This document shows positions 1 through 5,140 of a stretch of 6,386 nucleotides of DNA, piece by piece. Numbering within the stretch: the first letter of the stretch is position 1; every line of letters starts with the position of its first letter. Origin of the DNA: Octadecabacter sp. (GTDB lineage: Bacteria; Pseudomonadota; Alphaproteobacteria; Rhodobacterales; Rhodobacteraceae); assembly GCA_018500065.2 (NCBI GenBank), contig JAHBAO020000244.1:1-6386 (forward strand). Direction: 5' to 3'. The notes under the pieces were generated by a model, which was not told the DNA's origin, ran no database searches, and was given only the letters and a program-made list of their open reading frames with translations. A program made the translations under genes and the position numbers.

Positions 1-693
1 TAGAACACCGCGTGCTTCACGCAGACCACGGCCAGCGACCAACCCCATGTCGAGCAAGAACAAACACAAGACGCCGGTGAACGGTGCCACGATAAAGTTG
101 GACACCTTGTCCAACCCGTCTTGCCCAGTAATTGCCCCGATAAAGAACGCCCCAACCAGCAGAACGATAGACCCGTTCAGCATAATTTCACGCATAAGTT
201 CTTTGTCCATTTTGCGGTCTGAACCGCCCGCCGACACCAGCCAGAGCGCTGATAGGATCGCCGGTGCTTCCATCACTGCGGCGACGGCAACCATGTAGCC
301 TTCCGAAGAAATCGCACGCCCTTCAAGGACGGATGAGGCCGCCACGAACGTCACGATAGAAATTGACCCGTAGTGCCCCGCAACAGCAGCTGCATCGATG
401 CGGCTCAGGTTTGTGAGGACACGCAGCATGCCAAACGCGATGAGAGGTAGGACCGCTGACAATACCAGACCTGCCATAAGTGTCGCAACGAGTGTTCCAT
501 CCAAGCCATTGGCCGACACGGCAACGCCGCCCTTGAACCCGATCGCGAACAACAGGTAGATCGACATCGCCTTCGCCGCCGCTTCAGGGACAGTCAAATC
601 TGACCGTCCAAGAGCCGCGCCCAATCCAAGTACAAACGACAAGATGACCGGTGAAAGTAAGTTTGACGCTGCAAGGTTAAGAATTTCAGTCAT
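1..693 (-). CDS. sbtA: SbtA-type sodium-dependent bicarbonate transporter (3' end outside window)
   Basis: This gene probably encodes an inner-membrane Na+/HCO3- symporter of the SbtA family (formerly DUF897). I translated 231 residues from the ATG at 693; the frame stays open to the window edge. Family members have roughly 320-375 residues, so the C-terminal third is missing. The protein is strongly hydrophobic, with several membrane segments (about residues 10-28, 43-60, 66-90, 101-121, 133-154, 172-190 and 200-221). The best family signs are GFKGG at 52-56, GHYGSISIVTF at 106-116 (the Ser/Thr-rich region that binds substrate and sodium in cyanobacterial SbtA), MEAPAI at 141-146 and LFLLDMGLVA at 211-220. 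It lies 60 nt downstream of a carbonic anhydrase gene on the same strand and is probably cotranscribed with it. The ribosome binding site is weak (GACGAG, about 11 nt upstream). No SbtB regulator gene is visible, though one could lie beyond the edge. Family assignment is firm; transport of bicarbonate, rather than another small anion, is inferred. Confidence 0.85.
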   Translation of the reverse strand, partial: MTEILNLAASNLLSPVILSFVLGLGAALGRSDLTVPEAAAKAMSIYLLFAIGFKGGVAVSANGLDGTLVATLMAGLVLSAVLPLIAFGMLRVLTNLSRIDAAAVAGHYGSISIVTFVAASSVLEGRAISSEGYMVAVAAVMEAPAILSALWLVSAGGSDRKMDKELMREIMLNGSIVLLVGAFFIGAITGQDGLDKVSNFIVAPFTGVLCLFLLDMGLVAGRGLREARGVL

Positions 694-753
694 CGGATAT
701 TTTACTCGTCGCTGCGTCAGTTTCTAGGGGTTTATACTTGGATTCACACGTTT

Positions 754-1401
754 CTAAAGTGCTGTAAACTCTTTGGTTTCAGCGTCATAAACTTCTAACC
801 CACCGTGCCCGATGTCATTCCAAAGCCCGTGCAAAGACAGGCGTCCGGCATCAACCGCAGCCTTAACATGCGGGAACGTCATTAGGTTTTCGAGGGACGT
901 CACAACGCTGTCTTTCTCCAACTGTCGCACGCGGGATTCATCATCGCCCGCTAGAAGTTTTTCGAAGCTCGGGCGTAAGATGTCCATCCAGCGGCCAACG
1001 TAGCTGTCTTTTTCTTCCAACTCCGGCGCCTTGCCAGAACACATGTCATAGCACCCCTGAACGCCGCCGCAGGAAGAGTGGCCCAGTACGATCAGATGGG
1101 ACACCTTCAAAGCCGTCACCGCATATTCCACAGCCGCAGACGTGCCATGATGCTTGCCGCCGGATTCCTGAGGAGGGATCAAATTTGCAATGTTACGGTG
1201 AATGAAAAATTCGCCCTGATCCGCACCAAAAATAGACGTTACATGCACGCGACTGTCACAGCAGGATACAACCATCGCCCGCGGATGCTGCCCACCCTCG
1301 GCGAGTTGGATGTACCAACCTTTGTTCTGCTCATACGTGGTGGCTTTCCAACCGTGATACCGGCGGACCAGATAGTCGGGAAGAGGACGTGCAAGGTTCA
1401 T
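754..1401 (-). CDS. Beta-class carbonic anhydrase
   Basis: A 215-residue zinc enzyme that interconverts CO2 and bicarbonate in the cytoplasm; the length is normal for the beta class. The zinc ligands are visible: Cys47 in SCCDSRV (46-52), with the Asp49/Arg51 dyad, and His108 and Cys111 in GHSSCGG (107-113). HRNIAN (68-73) is the usual motif between them. An in-frame ATG at 1437 would add 12 residues. I prefer the ATG at 1401 because AGGA lies about 8 nt before it and MNLARPLPDYLVRRY is the N-terminus expected for the family, while nothing like a Shine-Dalgarno sequence precedes 1437. No signal peptide is seen, so it should be cytosolic. It is the first gene of a probable two-gene unit with sbtA. 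This suggests it supplies bicarbonate for carboxylases or equilibrates imported bicarbonate. It is transcribed divergently from the 133-aa gene on the other side. Confidence 0.95.
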   Translation of the reverse strand: MNLARPLPDYLVRRYHGWKATTYEQNKGWYIQLAEGGQHPRAMVVSCCDSRVHVTSIFGADQGEFFIHRNIANLIPPQESGGKHHGTSAAVEYAVTALKVSHLIVLGHSSCGGVQGCYDMCSGKAPELEEKDSYVGRWMDILRPSFEKLLAGDDESRVRQLEKDSVVTSLENLMTFPHVKAAVDAGRLSLHGLWNDIGHGGLEVYDAETKEFTAL

Positions 1402-1442
1402 AAATGGTTCCTGATCTTCAAGCTTAGTCCTCTGCATAAGGT

Positions 1443-1459
1443 GAATTTTAGAGAAATTC
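1443..1459. repeat. Inverted repeat GAATTT-N5-AAATTC, possible operator
   Basis: Two perfect 6-bp arms (1443-1448 and 1454-1459) flank a 5-nt centre. The repeat sits in the intergenic region between divergent genes and overlaps the candidate -10 of the carbonic anhydrase gene, where a bound regulator would be expected to act. Arms this short and AT-rich could occur by chance. Confidence 0.35.
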
Positions 1460-1473
1460 GAGCGATTTGTGCT
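1445..1473 (-). promoter_or_regulatory. Candidate sigma70-type promoter for carbonic anhydrase-sbtA
   Basis: Reading on the minus strand, TAAAAT (1450-1445, 5 of 6 matches to the -10 consensus) lies 17 nt downstream of AGCACA (1473-1468, 3 of 6 matches to the -35). Transcription would start near 1438, giving a leader of about 36 nt before the ATG at 1401. The -35 match is poor, so this is only a candidate. Confidence 0.3.
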
Positions 1474-1544
1474 GCGGCGAAGAAACCACTTGGAAACCTT
1501 GAAGCCGTACTCCTGCGTGTGGGTGAAGAAAGAGTGGGACTAAG

Positions 1545-1946
1545 ATGAATCAAGAATATAGCCGAAGCACGCGTGCAATTTCGCGCCTCATTCCGCAGGA
1601 AATTTCTGGACCGGATGTACATGCATTGTCGCCATTTAGTTTGGCCGAAGATGACCTTGGCCAAAGTGAATTGATATGCGCTGGCCTGGAAGAGTTATCT
1701 CGCCATTTGAAACGGCTTGATGAGGATTATCAGACTGGACAACTGGACTGCCTGGAAACGCGGGCGCGCAGTGTTGTCATGCTTGCCGATCAGCTTGGAT
1801 TGCGGCGGGTTGGTCAGGTCGCTGCGGATGTTGTTTACTGCATTGATGACCCACATGAGGCGGCACTGGCTGCAACCTTGTCACGCCTCATGCGGTTGAT
1901 AACGCAGGCGCTTGATCACGCGGCTGGTCCGGTATCGGCCTTTTGA
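1545..1946 (+). CDS. Uncharacterised 133-aa helical protein, possibly HPt-like without the phospho-histidine
   Basis: I do not recognise a named family. The product is acidic to neutral and soluble, with no signal peptide or membrane segment. Residues about 40-63 and 66-126 look like amphipathic helices. The stretch 72-124 follows the spacing of the histidine phosphotransfer (HPt) four-helix bundle: a helix, then LGL (84-86), then a small-residue helix (RVGQVAADVVYCI, 88-100), then a final Leu-rich helix (ALAATLSRLMRLITQAL, 107-123). The residue that would be the phosphorylated His is Arg75, so if the likeness is real the protein is not a phosphorelay member. The start is the ATG at 1545, with a purine-rich AAGAAAGAG 8-16 nt upstream. 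The gene ends 81 nt before the aminopeptidase gene on the same strand and may share its transcript. That a gene exists is likely; the fold is a low-confidence inference. Confidence 0.75.
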   Translation: MNQEYSRSTRAISRLIPQEISGPDVHALSPFSLAEDDLGQSELICAGLEELSRHLKRLDEDYQTGQLDCLETRARSVVMLADQLGLRRVGQVAADVVYCIDDPHEAALAATLSRLMRLITQALDHAAGPVSAF

Positions 1947-1972
1947 AACCCGGACATGTGGTTCGGGGTCTG

Positions 1973-2001
1973 TGGCTCTTACGAACGGCTTGGTCTAGAC
2001 T
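1973..2001 (+). promoter_or_regulatory. Weak candidate promoter for the aminopeptidase-NlpC/P60 pair
   Basis: TAGACT (1996-2001, 4 of 6 matches to the -10 consensus) is preceded at 17 nt by TGGCTC (1973-1978, a poor -35). A start near 2008 would give a short leader of about 20 nt to the ATG at 2028. Its position in the only gap before the peptidase genes is its main support. Confidence 0.2.
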
Positions 2002-2027
2002 GGGTTAACAGCCAGATCCGAGGTCAC

Positions 2028-3407
2028 ATGTCTCCCAAGTTCGCCGCCCCGTCCACCAGCGTAATACCACTCATCTCAGTGAAGTCAGATGACTTGGACG
2101 CGACGCTCGCCAACCTTCCTGACGTGGCTGCAAGCTGGCTGCGCAACAAGGGGTTTAACGCGTCAATTGGTGCGATCGAAGCGCTTCCAAACGCTGATGG
2201 CACGATCAAAGCAGTCTATGTTGGGATAGGGGCAAAGGGGCAGTCGCGCGTTCGTTTTGCACTCGCGGCGGCTGCTGCGAAATTACCTGCTGGAACCTAT
2301 GCGCTTGATACTATGTTGACGGGGCCGGACCTTGATGAGGCGGCCCTTGGCTTGCTGTTAAGTCTCTATAAGTTTGATCGCTACAAAGCAGTTCCGACCA
2401 AAGACCTCGCTTTCGTTGCGCCAGCTGGGGTCGACGCCAAGCGCATTGAAGCGCTCGCCGCGGGAGAATGCCTAACCCGCGATCTTATCAATACGCCGGC
2501 GTCCGACATGGGACCGGATGAGTTGGAACAGGCGGCGACATCTTTGGCCAAACAGCATGGTGCAAGTTGCGCGGTTATCAAAGGCGACGACCTTCTTAAG
2601 GAAAACCCCCCGCTGATCCACACCGTTGGCCGGGCTTCACCGCGCACGCCACGACTGATTGATATGTCATGGGGAACGACCGGCCCCAAGCTAACTTTGG
2701 TGGGCAAAGGGGTGTGTTTCGATACCGGGGGTTTGAACCTGAAACCTGGTGCGTCAATGGGTTTGATGAAAAAGGACATGGGTGGGGCCGCAACGGTGTT
2801 GGGCCTAGCGCATATGATCATGGAATTGAAAACGCCGCTGCAACTTCGTGTGCTCATTCCTGCGGTTGAGAACTCTGTCGATGGGTCAGCGTTTCGTCCT
2901 GGTGATGTGTTGAACAGCCGCAAAGGGCTGACTGTGGAAATCAACAACACCGATGCCGAGGGGCGCCTCGTCCTAGCGGATGCGCTCGCGTTGGCGGACG
3001 AGGGCAAGCCTGACCACATCATTTCAATGGCCACGTTAACGGGTGCTGCGCGTGTTGCTGTTGGGCCCGATCTTGCACCATTTTACACAACCGATGACGC
3101 GATGGCACGCGCGCTGCCGCAGGCCGCCGAAGAAACGGCTGACCCCGTGTGGCAGATGCCCTTTCATGAGCCGTATGAAAGCATGATAGAACCGCAGATC
3201 GCAGACCTCGACAATGCCCCGTCCGGCGGATTCGCAGGGTCCATTACGGCTGCGTTGTTTTTGCGCCGTTTTGTGACGGACACGCCCTATACCCATTTTG
3301 ACATTTACGGCTGGAACCCCGTCGCCGCGCCCGCACGTCCCAAAGGGGGGGTAGGCATGGGTGCACGGGCAATCCTTGCCTCCTTGCCAGAGGTCTTAGG
3401 TCTATGA
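2028..3407 (+). CDS. M17 leucyl aminopeptidase family protein
   Basis: A 459-residue cytosolic di-metal aminopeptidase that removes N-terminal amino acids from short peptides. The C-terminal catalytic domain carries the whole M17 active site. By homology with PepA, the metal ligands are Lys227 and Asp232 (in VGKGVCFDTGG), Asp250 (in KKDMGGAA), and Asp309 and Glu311 (in NTDAEGRL, 307-314). The catalytic residues are Lys239 (NLKPG) and Arg313. The N-terminal domain (about 1-145) is shorter and more divergent than in E. coli PepA (503 aa), as in a second, shorter M17 branch. The frame is open from 1956, but I chose the ATG at 2028: GAGG lies 4 nt before it, and the 24 extra residues are unlike the family and lack a ribosome site. 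The stop overlaps the next gene's start by 4 nt (ATGA), implying translational coupling to the NlpC/P60 peptidase. The exact substrate is unknown. Confidence 0.93.
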   Translation: MSPKFAAPSTSVIPLISVKSDDLDATLANLPDVAASWLRNKGFNASIGAIEALPNADGTIKAVYVGIGAKGQSRVRFALAAAAAKLPAGTYALDTMLTGPDLDEAALGLLLSLYKFDRYKAVPTKDLAFVAPAGVDAKRIEALAAGECLTRDLINTPASDMGPDELEQAATSLAKQHGASCAVIKGDDLLKENPPLIHTVGRASPRTPRLIDMSWGTTGPKLTLVGKGVCFDTGGLNLKPGASMGLMKKDMGGAATVLGLAHMIMELKTPLQLRVLIPAVENSVDGSAFRPGDVLNSRKGLTVEINNTDAEGRLVLADALALADEGKPDHIISMATLTGAARVAVGPDLAPFYTTDDAMARALPQAAEETADPVWQMPFHEPYESMIEPQIADLDNAPSGGFAGSITAALFLRRFVTDTPYTHFDIYGWNPVAAPARPKGGVGMGARAILASLPEVLGL

Positions 3408-4231
3408 GCGATCGTCGCTTAACCCCCGCCAACACACGCGTCGCGGCAAGCCATCTTCGCGGACAAGTGCAAGCGGAAACCTATGTTGATGGACATCTCG
3501 CGAGTATTGGCGACGTGGTCGTTGATCTGTGCGCGAGCCCGGCTGGGAAGCGCGATCGCCAGCTCCTTTTTGGGGCCGCCGTAACCGTCTATGAACGGCT
3601 GGACGGTTGGGCCTTCGTGCAATCTAAACGTGACGGATATGTCGGCTACATTCCCGAATCCGCGTTGCGCGCACCGAACACCACCACGCATCGCGTCTCA
3701 TCGCCCGCAACCCATATCTACGAGACGGAGAGCTTCAAATCGCGGGATTTGATTCAGCTACCTTTCGGCGCTGAGGTCACAATCATCAGTGAGTTGCATA
3801 AATTTTTCGAGACTCCCTTGGGTTTCATTCCGAAAAAGCACCTGCGCCCAGTTGATCAGTTGTTCGCAGACCCCGCGACCGTCGCGCAATTGTTCTTTGG
3901 CGTTCCTTATCTTTGGGGCGGCAATTCTACGCGCGGTGTCGACTGTTCCGGCTTGGTGCAGGCGAGCTACCACGCCTGTGGGCATCTGTGTGCTGGCGAC
4001 AGTGATATGCAGGGCGATGGACTTGGGCGCGTATTAAGCGCGGACGAGACATTACAGCGTGGCGATTTGATTTTTTGGAAAGGCCATGTCGCAATGATGG
4101 TCGATGCTGAAACCATGATCCACGCAAACGCGCACCATATGGCTGTGGTTTATGAAGGCTTGGTTCAGGCAACGTTACGCATCAAGGCGCAAGGTGATGG
4201 CGAGATCACAGGAAAGCGGCGCGTGCTTTAG
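3404..4231 (+). CDS. SH3b-NlpC/P60 (C40) peptidase, probable cytosolic murein-peptide endopeptidase
   Basis: A 275-residue cysteine peptidase. Two bacterial SH3-like domains (about 33-90 and 97-150) precede a catalytic NlpC/P60 domain (about 155-265). The active site is visible: Tyr169 in PYLWGG, nucleophile Cys181 in GVDCSGL, His228 in WKGHVAMMVD, and His240 in MIHANAHH as the likely third residue. The architecture matches the YkfC-type gamma-D-glutamyl-L-diamino acid endopeptidases, which cut the D-Glu to diaminopimelate link in peptides derived from cell-wall turnover. I see no signal peptide (the N-terminus is MSDRRLTPANTRVA), so it should act in the cytoplasm on imported peptides rather than on the intact wall. 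Translation starts inside the aminopeptidase stop (ATGA). The stop codon overlaps the stop of the convergent DUF2794 gene. Family and active site are firm; the murein-recycling role is inferred from homologues and from its partner gene. Confidence 0.92.
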   Translation: MSDRRLTPANTRVAASHLRGQVQAETYVDGHLASIGDVVVDLCASPAGKRDRQLLFGAAVTVYERLDGWAFVQSKRDGYVGYIPESALRAPNTTTHRVSSPATHIYETESFKSRDLIQLPFGAEVTIISELHKFFETPLGFIPKKHLRPVDQLFADPATVAQLFFGVPYLWGGNSTRGVDCSGLVQASYHACGHLCAGDSDMQGDGLGRVLSADETLQRGDLIFWKGHVAMMVDAETMIHANAHHMAVVYEGLVQATLRIKAQGDGEITGKRRVL

Positions 4232-4563
4232 TCGACCGCGCGGATCAGCTTTCGTTCCAAAACACGCAACACCTGACGCAAGTCATTCCCGCGCTTCAAG
4301 ATTTGTCCTTCCATTCCAAGAACGACGTACTGACCTTGCTTCAAGCGCATGCTTGGGCGCTTTTCGATGCGATACATCGGGTGTTCGGCCGTGCGTCTGA
4401 AGATGGAAAAAACCGCCACGCCTTTAAGGTGGGAAATCGCGTAGTCACGCCATTCACCCGCAGCCACAAAGCGCCCGTAAAGGGACAATATCACATTCAG
4501 TTCGGTCCGATGAAACGCGGTTTGCGCTGGGGATTGGTTCGGAAAAGGCGTCGGTGCATTCAT
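4228..4563 (-). CDS. DUF2794 family protein
   Basis: A 111-residue protein of unknown function, from a family found in alphaproteobacteria. Conserved blocks are FHRTEL (17-22), ILSLYGR (25-31), GEWRDYAI (36-43), FSIFRR (52-57), YRIEKRP (64-70) and the basic C-terminus LRQVLRVLERKLI. It is rich in Arg and aromatic residues, soluble, and has no signal peptide. The frame is open back to 4674, but I chose the ATG at 4563 because homologues begin shortly before the FHR block and the 37 extra residues look like non-coding translation. No clear Shine-Dalgarno sequence precedes this ATG. The gene lies downstream of the I78 lipoprotein on the same strand with a 190-nt gap, so it probably has its own promoter. 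Its TAA overlaps the TAG of the opposing NlpC/P60 gene. The basic surface would suit nucleic acid or phospholipid contact, but no function can be stated. Confidence 0.88.
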   Translation of the reverse strand: MNAPTPFPNQSPAQTAFHRTELNVILSLYGRFVAAGEWRDYAISHLKGVAVFSIFRRTAEHPMYRIEKRPSMRLKQGQYVVLGMEGQILKRGNDLRQVLRVLERKLIRAVD

Positions 4564-4589
4564 GTAACCAGAGTTGCGGCTTCGCTTCG

Positions 4590-4685
4590 TCAAATCAACC
4601 CTGCTTTTCGGAAATGTAGCGATGCCGCTAAAACACCGCGACTGGTTCCAATTCGCGCCACAATCGGGCGGCAAACAGACCCCAT
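4590..4685 (-). CDS. Possible 31-codon small ORF upstream of the DUF2794 gene
   Basis: An ATG at 4685 is preceded at 6 nt by AGAGGA, a better ribosome binding site than that of the DUF2794 gene. The frame ends with TGA at 4590, 26 nt before the DUF2794 start. The short peptide (beginning MGSVCRPIVARIG) matches nothing I recognise and shows no run of regulatory codons. It could be a leader peptide, a small protein or chance; I favour chance slightly. Confidence 0.2.
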   Translation of the reverse strand: MGSVCRPIVARIGTSRGVLAASLHFRKAGLI

Positions 4686-4697
4686 CGAAAGTCCTCT

Positions 4698-4736
4698 GGA
4701 GGCGCGTTTTTTAGGCCCCACCCAGTGCGCGTCTCC
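4698..4736. repeat. Inverted repeat downstream of the I78 lipoprotein gene
   Basis: GGAGGCGCG (4698-4706) pairs with CGCGTCTCC (4728-4736) over 9 bp with one G-T wobble, around a 21-nt loop that contains six T residues. An adjoining 8-bp perfect palindrome, CTCCGGAG, lies at 4733-4740. The structure sits 18 nt past the lipoprotein stop (minus strand), where a terminator would be expected. In that direction no U-run follows the stem, so it is not a classical intrinsic terminator. It may instead protect the 3' end of the message. Confidence 0.4.
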
Positions 4737-4753
4737 GGAGTGACTTCGTGATT

Positions 4754-5041
4754 TCAAGAACAGTGAATCGATGTGATCCGGTTGCCTTCACCAACGTTGA
4801 AGTTGATGCGATTTGGCCTGTAATCCATCGTTACAGCTTGCCCCGGTCGAATGACCCGCACCTGTCCCAACAGCATCACGCGTTCCAACGCTGTGACATC
4901 CTGACCAATAAGGTTGCTGTACGCACTGGCGTTGCAGGTGTCCTCCGCGGGCGCGGGCATTGGATTTGCCGGAGGGGGTGGTGACGCCGCTTCACAAGCG
5001 GCCAGAAACATAATCGGGGCAAGCGCAAACATTTTTCTCAT
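4754..5041 (-). CDS. I78-family peptidase-inhibitor-like lipoprotein
   Basis: A 95-residue exported protein. Residues 1-15 are a short lipoprotein signal (MRKMFALAPIMFLAAC) with lipobox LAAC and acylated Cys16. A Pro/Ala-rich linker follows (about 19-33). The rest (34-95) is the I78 domain: DTCNASAY (34-41), LIGQ (44-47), VRVIRPGQAVTMDYRPNRIN (61-80), and a final IHC. Cys36 and Cys94 probably form a disulfide. I78 proteins are related to small serine-protease inhibitors, and the RPG..VTMDYRP..IN segment is the family hallmark. Glu17 follows the lipid-bearing Cys, which does not match the Asp +2 inner-membrane retention signal known from E. coli, so outer-membrane placement is possible. I prefer the ATG at 5041; a TTG at 5056 in the same frame would only lengthen the signal sequence by five residues. 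It is divergent from the alcohol dehydrogenase gene. Family assignment is confident; the inhibited protease is unknown. Confidence 0.88.
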   Translation of the reverse strand: MRKMFALAPIMFLAACEAASPPPPANPMPAPAEDTCNASAYSNLIGQDVTALERVMLLGQVRVIRPGQAVTMDYRPNRINFNVGEGNRITSIHCS

Positions 5042-5047
5042 CGGGTG

Positions 5048-5076
5048 TTTATCCAACCCAAACGCAATCTACGCAA
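5048..5076 (-). promoter_or_regulatory. Candidate promoter of the I78 gene, implying a leaderless transcript
   Basis: On the minus strand, TTGCGT (5076-5071) and GATAAA (5053-5048) are separated by 17 nt. They match 3 of 6 and 4 of 6 consensus positions. The -10 ends only 6 nt before the ATG at 5041, so transcription would start at the initiation codon itself. Weak matches; tentative. Confidence 0.2.
5062..5076. repeat. Direct repeat ACGCAA, 9-bp period, in the divergent promoter region
   Basis: ACGCAA occurs at 5062-5067 and 5071-5076, separated by TCT, in the 99-nt region between the divergent I78 and alcohol dehydrogenase genes. Such spaced half-sites can be response-regulator binding sites, but two 6-mers are weak evidence. 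They also coincide with the candidate -35 of the I78 gene. Confidence 0.25.
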
Positions 5077-5128
5077 GACTAGGGATTGCATGGCGTATCC
5101 TCTTCCCCCAACGTGTTCCACAAATATT

Positions 5129-5134
5129 GGAGGA
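5129..5134 (+). promoter_or_regulatory. Strong ribosome binding site fixing the start of the alcohol dehydrogenase
   Basis: GGAGGA sits 6 nt before the ATG at 5141. It is the best Shine-Dalgarno sequence in the window. It decides the start against the open frame that continues upstream to 5045, and suggests high expression. Confidence 0.85.
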
Positions 5135-5140
5135 AAAATC

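Noticed and set aside
47..298. 83-codon open frame on the plus strand
   Set aside because: It is antisense to the sbtA coding sequence, which has membrane segments and family motifs on the minus strand.
1078..1548. 156-codon open frame on the plus strand
   Set aside because: It is antisense to the carbonic anhydrase active-site region and runs through the intergenic space; it has no recognisable motif.
1956..2027. Upstream start for the M17 aminopeptidase
   Set aside because: There is no Shine-Dalgarno sequence before 1956, and the 24 added residues are unlike the family. The ATG at 2028 has GAGG just upstream.
2381..3034. 217-codon open frame on the minus strand
   Set aside because: It lies wholly antisense to the M17 aminopeptidase catalytic domain, whose motifs are intact, and its translation is Ser/Pro/Arg-rich with no family likeness. 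It is a shadow frame.
4216..4243. GC-rich hairpin over the convergent stop codons
   Set aside because: The arms pair over only about 5 bp around a 13-nt loop and lie inside coding sequence on one side, so I do not call it a terminator.
4564..4753. Possible tRNA or known structured RNA in the gap between the DUF2794 and I78 genes
   Set aside because: No cloverleaf could be drawn, there is no T-loop consensus next to an acceptor stem, and no known RNA family is recognisable. Only the hairpin at 4698-4736 and a possible small ORF are reported.
5045..5140. Upstream extension of the alcohol dehydrogenase frame
   Set aside because: The added 32 residues precede the family's normal N-terminus, and the GGAGGA at 5129-5134 clearly serves the ATG at 5141.
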